A stretch of DNA of 64,000 bases, taken from positions 54,353 through 118,352 of the forward strand of contig DXCO01000035.1 in assembly GCA_019115945.1 (NCBI GenBank). Direction: 5' to 3'. This DNA is from Candidatus Borkfalkia excrementavium (lineage in GTDB: Bacteria; Bacillota; Clostridia; Christensenellales; Borkfalkiaceae). The translations under genes and the position numbers were made by a program. The notes beneath the pieces are model-generated. The model did no database searches. It had not been told where the DNA came from and saw nothing but the letters and a program-made list of their open reading frames with translations. This document shows positions 32,169 to 41,794 of this stretch, piece by piece. The stretch's first letter is position 1, and each line of letters begins with the position of its first letter.

Positions 32169-32681
32169 ATCAAAGACCAGTATCAGATCAACGGAGAAAT
32201 TCGGGATCGCGAAGTGAGAGTGATCGGTTCGGACGGCGCGCAACTCGGAATTATGAGCGCTTTCGCCGCTTTGCGGCTTGCGGAAGAGAGCGATTTGGAT
32301 TTGGTTAAAATTTCGCCTACGGCAAATCCGCCCGTATGCAAAATCATGGATTACGGCAAATTCAAATTCGAACTCGGCAAAAAGGAAAAGGAATCCCGCA
32401 AGAACCAGAAAATGGTCGAAGTGAAAGAAGTGCGTCTGTCCATGACCATCGATACGAACGATTTGAACGTCAAATCGAGACAGGCACAGAAATTCCTTGA
32501 GGCGGGCAATAAAGTGATGGTGTCCATCCGCCTGCGGGGCAGGCAGAACGCCCATCCCGGGTTGGGTATCGAGGTCATGAATAAATTTTTCGAAACATTG
32601 GGCGGAAAGGCCGCAATGGACAAGAAACCGACCACGGAAGGAAGAAACATTTCCATGATGCTTTCGCCCGCAAAGCAATAA
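32169..32681 (+). CDS. infC: Translation initiation factor IF-3, apparent non-AUG (ATC) start
   Basis: IKDQYQINGEIRDREVRVIGSDGAQLGI...KIMDYGKFKFELGKKEKESRK; N-terminal IF3 conservation extends upstream of the GTG (32214) used by the ORF track. Confidence 0.93.
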   Translation: MKDQYQINGEIRDREVRVIGSDGAQLGIMSAFAALRLAEESDLDLVKISPTANPPVCKIMDYGKFKFELGKKEKESRKNQKMVEVKEVRLSMTIDTNDLNVKSRQAQKFLEAGNKVMVSIRLRGRQNAHPGLGIEVMNKFFETLGGKAAMDKKPTTEGRNISMMLSPAKQ

Positions 32682-32755
32682 GCGGCGCGGACAAACCCGT
32701 ACAGCGAACGGGTAAACTGAATCAAAAAATCATATAAAAATCGGAGGATACAGAT

Positions 32756-32956
32756 ATGCCTAAACAGAAATCGCATAGCGGCTCGAAAAAGCGTTTTGAC
32801 ATTACCGGCAGCGGCAAAGTCAAAAGAGCGCAGTCGGGTAAAAACCACAAGACGGGCGACAAACCCAGAAAGAGAAAGAGAAATTTACGCCAGACGGCTT
32901 TTGTCAGCGAGGCACAGGAATCGAACGTAAAGAATCTGATTCCTTACAAGAAATAA
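32756..32956 (+). CDS. rpmI: Ribosomal protein bL35
   Basis: MPKQKSHSGSKKRFDITGSGKVKRAQSGKNHKTGDKPRKRKRNLRQ. Confidence 0.95.
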   Translation: MPKQKSHSGSKKRFDITGSGKVKRAQSGKNHKTGDKPRKRKRNLRQTAFVSEAQESNVKNLIPYKK

Positions 32957-32976
32957 TTTTATAAGGAGAAGAAATC

Positions 32977-33330
32977 ATGCGTATCAAAAGAGGTGTGAAC
33001 GCTGTTAAAAAGCGCAGAAAAATATTCAGATTATCCAAAGGATACTTCGGTTCCAAGAGCAAATCGTACCGTATCGCGCGCGAAGCGGTGATGAAATCTC
33101 TCATGTATGCCTACATCGGCAGAAAGAACAGGAAGAGAGATTTCCGTCAGCTTTGGATTGCCAGGATCAATGCGGCTGCCCGCGTAAACGGACTTTCTTA
33201 CAGCAAATTTATGCACGGTCTGAAGGTTGCGGGGATCAATCTGAACAGGAAAGTTCTCGCGGATATCGCCGTGAACGACGCTGCCGCATTCGCCGCGCTT
33301 GCAGAAAAGGCGAAAGCAGCCATAGCGTAA
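32977..33330 (+). CDS. rplT: Ribosomal protein bL20
   Basis: [38 protein letters not shown]...[24 protein letters not shown]. Confidence 0.97.
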   Translation: MRIKRGVNAVKKRRKIFRLSKGYFGSKSKSYRIAREAVMKSLMYAYIGRKNRKRDFRQLWIARINAAARVNGLSYSKFMHGLKVAGINLNRKVLADIAVNDAAAFAALAEKAKAAIA

Positions 33331-33332
33331 TC

Positions 33333-33364
33333 GAAAAAACCTTCTTTTTCAAGAAGGTTTTTTT
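33333..33364 (+). terminator. Terminator of infC-rpmI-rplT
   Basis: aaaaAACCTTCTTtttcAAGAAGGTTttttt. Confidence 0.8.
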
Positions 33365-33375
33365 AACATCCGTTT

Positions 33376-34104
33376 ATGATCACTTCCAGAAACAACGAAC
33401 TCGTCAAGAGGGCCAATTCCCTGAAAGAGAAAAAATACCGGGCGCTTTACGGCGAGTATATCGTCGAGGGGCGCAAGCAGATCCGTGAAGCAATCGGATC
33501 GGGGCAGGAAATTGTCGAAATTTTTTATTCTGCGGAATACAGAGGGGAGCGTTTTGCCTGCGGCAGGGAGATCGAGGTGTCGGAAAGCGTTTTTGCCAAA
33601 CTGTCGGAAGAGGTCGCGCCGCAGGGCGTGCTCGCCGTTCTGAAAATTCCGTACAGGCAGATTTCCGCACCGGAAAACAGTGCCCTGCTTTTGGACGGGA
33701 TTTCCGATCCGGGCAATTTGGGCACGATCATTCGGACGGCGAATGCGGCCGGAATAACCGATCTGTATCTCAGGAACTGTGCCGACCCGTATGCCCCGAA
33801 ATGTGTGCGTTCGGCAATGAGCGGTACGTTTTTCGTCAATCTGTTTCCGATTCAAGAGGAGGATCTGGCTGTGTTCGACGGGGTCTCGCTTATTTGTGCG
33901 GATATGTCGGGAGAGGATGTTTTTTCTTTCCAGCCTCCGCCAAGATTCTGCCTTGTGATCGGCAACGAGGCAAACGGCGTGAGTGAAAAGGTGCGGAAAA
34001 TGTGCAGTTATACCGTACGGATCCCGATGCGCTCTACGTGCGAAAGTCTGAATGCTGCGGTATCGGCGGGGATTTTGATGTACCAGATGATTCAAAAACA
34101 ATGA
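33376..34104 (+). CDS. SpoU/TrmH-family RNA methyltransferase
   Basis: LLDGISDPGNLGTIIRTANAAGITDLYL, LVIGNEANGVSEKV, IPMRSTCESLNAAVSAGILMYQ. Confidence 0.93.
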   Translation: MITSRNNELVKRANSLKEKKYRALYGEYIVEGRKQIREAIGSGQEIVEIFYSAEYRGERFACGREIEVSESVFAKLSEEVAPQGVLAVLKIPYRQISAPENSALLLDGISDPGNLGTIIRTANAAGITDLYLRNCADPYAPKCVRSAMSGTFFVNLFPIQEEDLAVFDGVSLICADMSGEDVFSFQPPPRFCLVIGNEANGVSEKVRKMCSYTVRIPMRSTCESLNAAVSAGILMYQMIQKQ

Positions 34105-34122
34105 TACGAAAAGGAGAATTTT

Positions 34123-34863
34123 ATGTCCGGACATAGCAAATGGCATAATATACAGGCAAAAAAGGGCAAGGCGGATGCCGCCCGCGGAAGAATTTTTACG
34201 AAGTTGGGAAGGGAAATTGCGGTCGCCGCAAAGGGAAATCCTAATCCCGATACAAACAGCAAACTTGCGGATGCGATCGCAAAGGCAAAGGCGAACAATA
34301 TGCCGAACGACAATATCATGCGTTGCGTAAAAAAAGCGGCCGGCGAGTTGGGAAATGTCAATTATGAAACGCTCGTTTATGAAGGGTACGGCGTGGGCGG
34401 CTCTGCGCTGATCATAAACACGCTTACGGATAATAAGAACCGCACCGCTGGCGACGTGCGCAGTACGCTTGCAAAATGCGGCGGCGAACTTGGAAACACC
34501 GGCTGTGTATCCTATATGTTCAGCAATAAAGGCTTGCTCGTGGTGGAGCGCACGCTGGATTTGGACGAAGATACGCTTACCGAATACGCGATCGAAGCGG
34601 GGGCGGACGATATCGTTACGCAGGACGACGTTTTCGAGATTTATACCGATCCCGCGTCTTTTTCCTCGGTGCGCAAATATCTTGAGGGGAAAGGGATCGA
34701 GTTTTTGGAGGCGGATGTCCGCATGATCCCTCAGAATAAAATTACTCTGAGCGACGAAAATGTGGAAAAGTTTTTGAAACTTCTCGATAAATTGGACGAA
34801 TTGGACGATGTGCAGGATGTCTATCATAACGTCGATTTGCCCGATGATGAGGAAGAAGAATAA
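34123..34863 (+). CDS. YebC/PmpR-family transcriptional regulator
   Basis: MSGHSKWHNIQAKKGKADAARGRIFTKLGREI. Confidence 0.96.
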   Translation: MSGHSKWHNIQAKKGKADAARGRIFTKLGREIAVAAKGNPNPDTNSKLADAIAKAKANNMPNDNIMRCVKKAAGELGNVNYETLVYEGYGVGGSALIINTLTDNKNRTAGDVRSTLAKCGGELGNTGCVSYMFSNKGLLVVERTLDLDEDTLTEYAIEAGADDIVTQDDVFEIYTDPASFSSVRKYLEGKGIEFLEADVRMIPQNKITLSDENVEKFLKLLDKLDELDDVQDVYHNVDLPDDEEEE

Positions 34864-34921
34864 TGATTTTACGTGTTTGCATGGTACTATGTGAGGCGTA
34901 AATCATAAAAGGAGGCCCGTT

Positions 34922-36160
34922 ATGTTATCAGTCAGCGATGCATGTTTGCGTGCTAAGGCCAATGCGGACGTTATCGCGCATGCGAGTGAAGAAGATATGA
35001 ACCGCATGCTTGCGGCGGCGGCAGACGCTTTGGTGAAAAATGCGGCGTATATTATTGAAGAGAATAAAAAGGATTGCGAAGCGTGTACGCGCGGCGACCA
35101 GTTTGTAGACAGACTCAGGCTGGATGAAAAACGGATCGGCGGGATTGCGGCAGGGCTTGCAAAACTGCAGGAATTGCAATGCCCCGTCGGGGAGATCCTG
35201 GAAGAGCGTACGCTTTATAACGGGCTTTTACTCAAGCGCGTGCGTGTGCCGATCGGCGTTTTGGGCATTATTTATGAAGCGCGACCCAACGTGACGGCGG
35301 ATGCCATCGGCCTGAGCATTAAAAGCGGCAATGCAGTCGTGTTGCGCGGCAGCAAGGATGCCATCCGCTCTAACATCGCCGTTACCGAAGTAATTAAAAA
35401 GGCGATCGAAAAGGCGGGATACGATCCCGGATTCATACAGTTGATCGAGGACACGACGAGAGAGGGTGCGACGCAGTTTATGCGCATGAACGGCGTTGTG
35501 GACGTCATCATCCCCCGCGGCAGCGCAGGTTTGATCAAAAATGCGGTGGAAAACGCTACCGTGCCCATCATAGAGACCGGCACGGGGAATTGCCACGTAT
35601 ATTTTGAAAAGAGCGCCGATATTTCCAAAGCGCTCCCCATTCTGATCAATGCAAAGACGCAACGCACATCTGTCTGCAATGCATGCGAAAGCCTGCTGAT
35701 CGACGAGTCCTTTGCCAAAGAACATCTGACGGAGATCTGTGCGGCGCTCGGTTCACACGGCGTGGAGATCGTGGCCTGCGAAAAATGCAGAGAGATCATG
35801 CCCGGACTGGCTCCCGCAACGGAAGAGGATTTTTATGCTGAATTTCTCGCGCTGAAAATTTCCGTCAAAATCGTGAACGGAGTCGATGAAGCGGTCGCGC
35901 ACATCAACCGGTACGGCACGCACCACAGCGACAGCATTGTAACGGAAGATCCTGCCGCGGCGGAAAAATTCCTGAACGGCGTAGACAGTGCGGCCGTTTA
36001 TTGGAACGCGAGCACCCGCTTTACGGACGGATTTGAATTCGGGCTCGGCGCGGAAATGGGGATCTCCACGCAGAAATTGCATGCGCGCGGACCGATGGGG
36101 CTTCGGGAACTCACTTCCTATAAATATATCGTCGTAGGCGACGGACAAATCAGAAAATAA
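34922..36160 (+). CDS. proA: Glutamate-5-semialdehyde dehydrogenase (gamma-glutamyl phosphate reductase)
   Basis: PIGVLGIIYEARPNVTADAIGLSIKSGNAVVLRGSKDAIRSN; VYWNASTRFTDGFEFGLGAEMGISTQKLHARGPMGL. Confidence 0.96.
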   Translation: MLSVSDACLRAKANADVIAHASEEDMNRMLAAAADALVKNAAYIIEENKKDCEACTRGDQFVDRLRLDEKRIGGIAAGLAKLQELQCPVGEILEERTLYNGLLLKRVRVPIGVLGIIYEARPNVTADAIGLSIKSGNAVVLRGSKDAIRSNIAVTEVIKKAIEKAGYDPGFIQLIEDTTREGATQFMRMNGVVDVIIPRGSAGLIKNAVENATVPIIETGTGNCHVYFEKSADISKALPILINAKTQRTSVCNACESLLIDESFAKEHLTEICAALGSHGVEIVACEKCREIMPGLAPATEEDFYAEFLALKISVKIVNGVDEAVAHINRYGTHHSDSIVTEDPAAAEKFLNGVDSAAVYWNASTRFTDGFEFGLGAEMGISTQKLHARGPMGLRELTSYKYIVVGDGQIRK

Positions 36161-36521
36161 AATTTTATATTTTTACGCATAAGATCCGAAACTCTGCAGA
36201 TAATACTATTGTCAGCAGCGATAAGACAGGTTTGTTGAATAAAGATTTCATTATGAGAAAAGTTTGTCGGAATATTATCGTTGCTTTCATATAGAGTTTC
36301 GCTTCGAATGCGGTAAAAATTCTTATATCGATGTTTCTTTTATGGTCAAAATCCGTAAAGTTTGATTGATATGAAAAATGCACCCGCAGGATGAGGCGGG
36401 GCACAATAGTGAGAGGAAAGGTGTAAGAGATTATGCGTTTCCTCTTATTTTTTTATTTTTCACACGGTTTACTTTTTCGTGCATATATGATAGAATAAAA
36501 ACGACGTTCAAAGGAGGCTGT

Positions 36522-36920
36522 ATGGCACGAAAAAATACGGAACTTCGCAGATCTGCGGAAAAATCTGCCGAAAAGGCGATAAAAAAGACGCATAAACTGA
36601 CTTTGTTTTTGGCGCTTTTGTTTCTGGCCGCGGGCGTCGTTGCGGGCGTCCTCGTTTCCGGATCGCTTACGAAAAATGACAAATTTGTTCTGAACGACCA
36701 AAAAGAGATCCGGCTCCCCGTCGGCGGCGACTACGTCGAATATGGCGCGACGGTCATTTCGTTCGGAAAGGATATTTCCGATAAAGTTACAATTTCTGGG
36801 GACAAAGTGGATACCTCCCGCGAGGGAGAATATCAGGTCGTCTATAAAGTCGACGATTGGCGGTGGTCGGATTATCAGTTGGTCAGGATCGTCTATGTCG
36901 GAGACGGGGAGGAGGCATAA
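36522..36920 (+). CDS. Single-TM protein with extracytoplasmic Ig-like domain
   Basis: N-terminal TM (LTLFLALLFLAAGVVAGVLV) then beta-rich Ig-like sequence; start at MARKNTELRRS with RBS aaaggagg. Confidence 0.7.
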   Translation: MARKNTELRRSAEKSAEKAIKKTHKLTLFLALLFLAAGVVAGVLVSGSLTKNDKFVLNDQKEIRLPVGGDYVEYGATVISFGKDISDKVTISGDKVDTSREGEYQVVYKVDDWRWSDYQLVRIVYVGDGEEA

Positions 36921-38047
36921 TGGCAAAGAGCAGAAAATTTTCTCCCTTTCTCACTTTTATCGCGTGCGTGCTTGCCCTTGTGATCGGCTTTATCGCCGGT
37001 TTCGGGATCTATACATATCTCAAACGGCCGAAGGGCGGCGACGTTTACGTCAGCGGAGATCTTTCCTTCCATTTCATGCAGTTGGGCAACGAATTTACGG
37101 GAGACAGCATTTATATCAAATCGGGTGATACGGATATTCTGATCGATGCGGGTTCCCGTTCGGGGAGCACCGAAACGACGTCAAAATACATTGATCAGTA
37201 TTGTACGGACGGTGTCCTCGAATACGTGATCGTCACCCATTCCGACCGGGATCATATCGCGGGATTTGTGGGCAGCGAAGAATCACCGAGCATCTTTGCG
37301 CGATACGAATGCAAAACGATTATCGATTTTCCCATGACGAATAAAAAAGCGACGACGGAAAAGGGGAATAAGACGGATTACGGCAAATATCTCGACAACC
37401 TGCAGCAGGAACTGGAGGATACGGAGGGTGCGGTGCATTACACCGCGCTGCAGTGCTGGAACGAGGCGGATGGGGCGAAACGGGAATATGAGATTTCCGA
37501 CGGCGTGACCATGCGGGTGCTCTACAACTATTTTTACGAGCATAAGTCATCGGACGAAAACAACTATTCCGTCTGCCTGATGTTCGACCAGGGAGATAAA
37601 CATTTTCTCTTTACGGGCGATCTGGAAAAGGAGGGGGAAGAACATCTCGTCGAATACAACGATCTTCCCGAAGTCGACCTGTTCAAAGCGGGCCATCACG
37701 GTTCCGGCACGTCGTCGACTTCCGCCCTTCTCGAAAAGATAAAGCCGGATATCGTCTGCGTCTGCTGTTGTGCGGGAACGTACGAATATGCGGACAGCAA
37801 GGAAAACACCTTTCCTTATCAGGCGATGATCGACCGCGTCGCGGAATATACGGAGCAGGTCTACGTTACGACGGCCGGGATCTTGGAGGGGGAAAGTACG
37901 GTGGGGTATGAACCTCTGCACGGAAACATCGTCGTGACGTCGAACAGAGACGGGGTCGCCGTAAAATGTTCGGCAAACGACGGAGTGCTTTTAAAAGATA
38001 CGGATTGGTTTAAGGAAAACAGGACCATGCCTTCTTTTTGGGAGTAG
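36920..38047 (+). CDS. Membrane-anchored metallo-beta-lactamase-fold hydrolase (ComEC C-terminal-like)
   Basis: N-terminal TM, VTHSDRDHIAGFVG metal motif, LFTGDLEKEGEEHL, FKAGHHGSGTSST; TAATG overlap with upstream gene. Confidence 0.87.
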   Translation: MAKSRKFSPFLTFIACVLALVIGFIAGFGIYTYLKRPKGGDVYVSGDLSFHFMQLGNEFTGDSIYIKSGDTDILIDAGSRSGSTETTSKYIDQYCTDGVLEYVIVTHSDRDHIAGFVGSEESPSIFARYECKTIIDFPMTNKKATTEKGNKTDYGKYLDNLQQELEDTEGAVHYTALQCWNEADGAKREYEISDGVTMRVLYNYFYEHKSSDENNYSVCLMFDQGDKHFLFTGDLEKEGEEHLVEYNDLPEVDLFKAGHHGSGTSSTSALLEKIKPDIVCVCCCAGTYEYADSKENTFPYQAMIDRVAEYTEQVYVTTAGILEGESTVGYEPLHGNIVVTSNRDGVAVKCSANDGVLLKDTDWFKENRTMPSFWE

Positions 38048-38185
38048 GAATTGTTCGGTTTGATCTTAAAAGATGCGGGCGGAGCAAAAAATATCCTTCG
38101 CCCGCTTTTTCATGGTTAAATTTCTTGATAATTCGGCAAAAAAGTATTAAAATAATGTCGTTATACTAAATTACGGAGAAAAACT

Positions 38186-40012
38186 TTGGTCAGGAACGAT
38201 TTACGGAACGTGGCGATCATCGCGCACGTCGACCACGGCAAAACGACGCTCGTGGATCAGATGCTCAGACAGAGCGGTACTTTCAGAGAAAATCAGGTCG
38301 TAGAGGACCGCGTAATGGATTCGAATGCGCTGGAAAGAGAGCGCGGGATCACGATCCTTGCGAAAAACACTTCCGTGCATTATCACGGGGTTAAGATCAA
38401 TATCATCGACACGCCTGGGCATGCCGACTTCGGCGGAGAAGTGGAGCGCGTGCTCAAAATGGTGAACGGCGTTTTGCTCCTTGTAGACGCGGCGGAGGGG
38501 CCTATGCCCCAGACGCGCTTCGTCATGCAGAAGGCGCTTGAACTCAATCACCGGCTGATCATCGTCGTCAACAAGGTGGACAGGCCGGATGCGCGCATCG
38601 CGGAAGTGGAGGACGAGATACTCGAATTGCTTCTCGATCTGAACGCGAGCGACGACCAGTTGGAAAGTCCGATCCTGTTCTGTTCGGGCAGGGCGGGCAC
38701 CGCTTCGCGTTATGCGGATAAAGAGGGAAAAGATCTTACACCCCTGTTCGATACCATCCTCAATCATATCCCACCCATGGAGGTGGACGAAAAGGCGCCT
38801 TTGCAGATCCTCGTCTCTTCCATCGATTACAACGATTACGTCGGGCGGATCGGCATCGGCAGGATCGAGCGTGGTACGGCGATCGCAAACCAGGAAGTCG
38901 TCATTTGCAACCACAATATCATCGACCTTAAAAAGCGCAGTAAGTTGGTCAACCTCTATCAGATCGAGGGGTTGAGCCGCGTCCCTGTCGACAGTGCAAT
39001 GGCGGGGGATATCGTTTGTTTTTCAGGAATGGAAGGGATCAATATCGGCGATACCGTCTGTGCGCCCGACTGCGTGGAAGCCGTTCCCTTTGTAAAGATC
39101 AGCGAGCCTACCGTAGAGATGACGTTTTCCGTCAATGACAGCCCTTTTGCCGGCAAAGAGGGAAAATTCGTTACCAGCCGGCATTTGCGCGACAGGCTGT
39201 ACCGCGAACTTCTCAAAGACGTTTCTTTGAAGGTGGAAGATACGGATTCTGCGGAGGCCTTCAAAGTGAGCGGCCGCGGTGAAATGCACCTTTCCATCCT
39301 CATCGAGACCATGCGCAGAGAAGGGTATGAATTTCAGGTAAGCACCCCTAAGGTGCTCTACAAGACGATCGACGGGCAGTTATACGAACCTGTGGAACGG
39401 CTGATCGTAGACGTTCCCGAAGACGGCACGGGCACCGTTTTTCAGAGCATGGGAGAGCGCAAGGGCGAACTCGTTCATATGAGTGCGGTCGGGTCTCGCA
39501 TGCGCCTTGAATTTCTGATCCCTGCGCGCGGATTGTTCGGCTATAAAAGCGAATTTCTGACGGCGACGAAGGGCGAAGGCGTCATGAACTCTATTTTCTT
39601 CGAGTATCAGCCTTATAAGGGAGATCTGAAGCGGCGGGATACGGGTTCGCTCGTCGCGTTTGAAACGGGAGAAGCGGTAACTTACGGGCTGTTCAACGCG
39701 CAGGACCGCGGCGTCTTGTTCATAGATCCGGGCACTCAGGTGTACGAAGGCATGGTCGTGGGCGTCTCGCCCAAAACGGACGATATCAACGTCAACGTCT
39801 GTAAAAAGAAGCATATGACCAATACCCGGGCGGCGGGCAGCGATGATGCTATGCGGCTGAATTCGCCCAAAAAGATGAGCCTTGAAGAGTGTCTCGAGTT
39901 TTTGAACGACGACGAACTTTTGGAAGTCACCCCCGTCTCGCTCCGCATCCGCAAACGGATTTTGGACAGCGAGCAACGCGCCAAAGCGCGTGCGCGCGAG
40001 AAAAAGGCATAA
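38186..40012 (+). CDS. typA: Ribosome-associated GTPase TypA/BipA
   Basis: [34 protein letters not shown]-terminal [14 protein letters not shown]; frame begins with a TTG start. Confidence 0.96.
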   Translation: MVRNDLRNVAIIAHVDHGKTTLVDQMLRQSGTFRENQVVEDRVMDSNALERERGITILAKNTSVHYHGVKINIIDTPGHADFGGEVERVLKMVNGVLLLVDAAEGPMPQTRFVMQKALELNHRLIIVVNKVDRPDARIAEVEDEILELLLDLNASDDQLESPILFCSGRAGTASRYADKEGKDLTPLFDTILNHIPPMEVDEKAPLQILVSSIDYNDYVGRIGIGRIERGTAIANQEVVICNHNIIDLKKRSKLVNLYQIEGLSRVPVDSAMAGDIVCFSGMEGINIGDTVCAPDCVEAVPFVKISEPTVEMTFSVNDSPFAGKEGKFVTSRHLRDRLYRELLKDVSLKVEDTDSAEAFKVSGRGEMHLSILIETMRREGYEFQVSTPKVLYKTIDGQLYEPVERLIVDVPEDGTGTVFQSMGERKGELVHMSAVGSRMRLEFLIPARGLFGYKSEFLTATKGEGVMNSIFFEYQPYKGDLKRRDTGSLVAFETGEAVTYGLFNAQDRGVLFIDPGTQVYEGMVVGVSPKTDDINVNVCKKKHMTNTRAAGSDDAMRLNSPKKMSLEECLEFLNDDELLEVTPVSLRIRKRILDSEQRAKARAREKKA

Positions 40013-40070
40013 AAACGCTGCGGCGTTCATAGAATATTCCCGACGAAGATTTGCGGAGGGAATATTTTTT

Positions 40071-40328
40071 ATGGAAGAAGCAAGGACGGAAACCGCTCTG
40101 ATCGAACAGCAGAAAAAAGTAACGATGACGGGCGTGGCCGCCGTCGATTCCTTTACGCCCCAGCAGATCAATATCACGCTGGACAGCGGGCGCGCGGTGA
40201 TCACCGGAGAAGGGCTGAAGATCGTGAATTTTTCCAAATCGGCCGGGAATTTTTCCGCCGTAGGGAAAGTAACGGGGATACGGTTTTCCGGTAAAAAAGA
40301 AAAACTTTCCAAGAGGCTTTTCGGTTGA
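40071..40328 (+). CDS. yabP: Sporulation protein YabP
   Basis: MTGVAAVDSFTPQQINITLDSGRAVITGEGLKIVNFSKSAGNFSAVGKVTGIRF; followed by yabQ-like and divIC-like genes. Confidence 0.88.
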   Translation: MEEARTETALIEQQKKVTMTGVAAVDSFTPQQINITLDSGRAVITGEGLKIVNFSKSAGNFSAVGKVTGIRFSGKKEKLSKRLFG

Positions 40329-40687
40329 TTTCGGTCCAGGTCAGCGCGGTTTTCGTCTGCATAACGATCGGCGCGGCGGGCGGACTTTTATACGAGGGGA
40401 TCAGTGCGCTCCGGTCGTTTGCCGTACCCGCCGCGGTCAAAGCGGCGGCGGATGTCCTTTTCTTTATCGTTTGGGCGGGGCTTTCCTGCCTTCTTTGTAC
40501 GGTTTTCGAATTGCCATCTTACCGATTGTATATGTTTGTCGCAACCATGGCGGGCTTTTTATTGGAACGCAAAAGTTTGCATAGAATACTTGCCTTTTTT
40601 GCGGAAAAAATATATAATATATACAGGAGAAGTTTTAACCGTAACCGACGGAAACTTTTGAAAACGAATGAAAGAGGAAAAATTTAA
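40325..40687 (+). CDS. yabQ: Spore cortex biosynthesis protein YabQ
   Basis: TM-rich small protein between yabP and divIC, ATGA-like overlap, TTG start; YabQ pattern. Confidence 0.8.
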   Translation: MISVQVSAVFVCITIGAAGGLLYEGISALRSFAVPAAVKAAADVLFFIVWAGLSCLLCTVFELPSYRLYMFVATMAGFLLERKSLHRILAFFAEKIYNIYRRSFNRNRRKLLKTNERGKI

Positions 40688-40931
40688 GAAAATCGTCATA
40701 GGTGCCACGGTTACTGCGGTACTGCTTGTCGTTATCCTGGTCGTTTTCTGGATCTATCAACTCATATCCATTTCCGTCAAGGAGAATCGCATCAAAGAGT
40801 TGGAATCGCAGATAGCCTATTACGAGCAGATCATCGCGACTTCGCAGGACGAAAAAGAGTTGTACGAGGCGGAACTGTGGCTTGAATGGGCGGCGCGCCA
40901 ACTCGGTATGATCAAAGAGGGAGATAAGTAA
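40668..40931 (+). CDS. Septum formation initiator (DivIC/FtsB family)
   Basis: Short TM plus coiled coil (RIKELESQIAYYEQ) and WLEWAARQLGMIKEGDK tail. Confidence 0.85.
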   Translation: MKEEKFKKIVIGATVTAVLLVVILVVFWIYQLISISVKENRIKELESQIAYYEQIIATSQDEKELYEAELWLEWAARQLGMIKEGDK

Positions 40932-40933
40932 AT

Positions 40934-41794
40934 ATGAAAATATCCGCCATTGATGTCGGATCCAATTCCGTCCGCCTGCTTTTGTGGGCGGACGGTCGTA
41001 CTGTCTGCAAGAAATTAAAGACGACCCGGCTCGGCGAAGGACTGTCCCTTACGGGGAAGATCACCAAGACCGCCATTGAGAGAACGGCGGATGCGATCGC
41101 GGATTTCCAAAGAGAAGCCGTCGGATGGGGTGCGGAGCACCTGTATGTCTTTGCAACGGCTGCGGCACGCCGTGCGGAAAACGGAAGCGAGTTTGTCCGC
41201 TTTGTCCGCCAAAGGTGCGGGATCGACGTCGATGTGATTTCCGGCGAGTGCGAAGCGGAACTCGGTCTTTTGGGAGCGTTGGAAGGAAAAGACGGCGGCA
41301 TGATCGACGTGGGCGGCGCAAGCAGCGAAGTGACGGTAGGAAAGGGCGGAAAGATCGTTTATGCTTCGAGTATGGATCTGGGTGCTGTCAGACTGAAAGA
41401 TTTGTGCGGCGACGACAGGCGGTCTATCCTCGAAAAGATCGAAAATGAAATCCACGTTTACGGCAGTGTCCCGCAAACGGATTTCGTTGCGGTGGGCGGC
41501 ACGGCGACTTCGGTCGTTGCGCTCGATAAAAAAATGGTCGTTTATGAACCGGATGCTGTGCACGGCTCCGTTCTGGATATCGACCGGATCATCGGCTGGG
41601 CGGACAGGCTTTTGTCTATGACGCAGGAAGAGAGGATCGCGCTGCCCGGAATGGACCCCGCCCGCGCGGATATTTTAGGGGGCGGCGCATTGCTGTTGGC
41701 AAAAATCATGCAATATATCGGGCTGACGGAAATTGTCGTCAGCGAAAAAGATAATCTGGAAGGATACGTGCTTTCAAAGTTGAGGGATCTATGA
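40934..41794 (+). CDS. Ppx/GppA family phosphatase (exopolyphosphatase-like)
   Basis: AIDVGSNSVRLLLW, FATAAARRAENG, MIDVGGASSEVTV, VGGTATSVVAL. Confidence 0.92.
   Translation: MKISAIDVGSNSVRLLLWADGRTVCKKLKTTRLGEGLSLTGKITKTAIERTADAIADFQREAVGWGAEHLYVFATAAARRAENGSEFVRFVRQRCGIDVDVISGECEAELGLLGALEGKDGGMIDVGGASSEVTVGKGGKIVYASSMDLGAVRLKDLCGDDRRSILEKIENEIHVYGSVPQTDFVAVGGTATSVVALDKKMVVYEPDAVHGSVLDIDRIIGWADRLLSMTQEERIALPGMDPARADILGGGALLLAKIMQYIGLTEIVVSEKDNLEGYVLSKLRDL

Noticed and set aside
32214-32681. infC starting at GTG 32214 as in the supplied ORF track
   Set aside because: Would remove conserved IF3 N-terminal residues INGEIRDRE; an upstream ATC with good SD spacing fits better.
33349-34827. 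492-aa minus-strand ORF opposite the SpoU methyltransferase and yebC genes
   Set aside because: Spans two well-supported genes on the other strand; shadow ORF.
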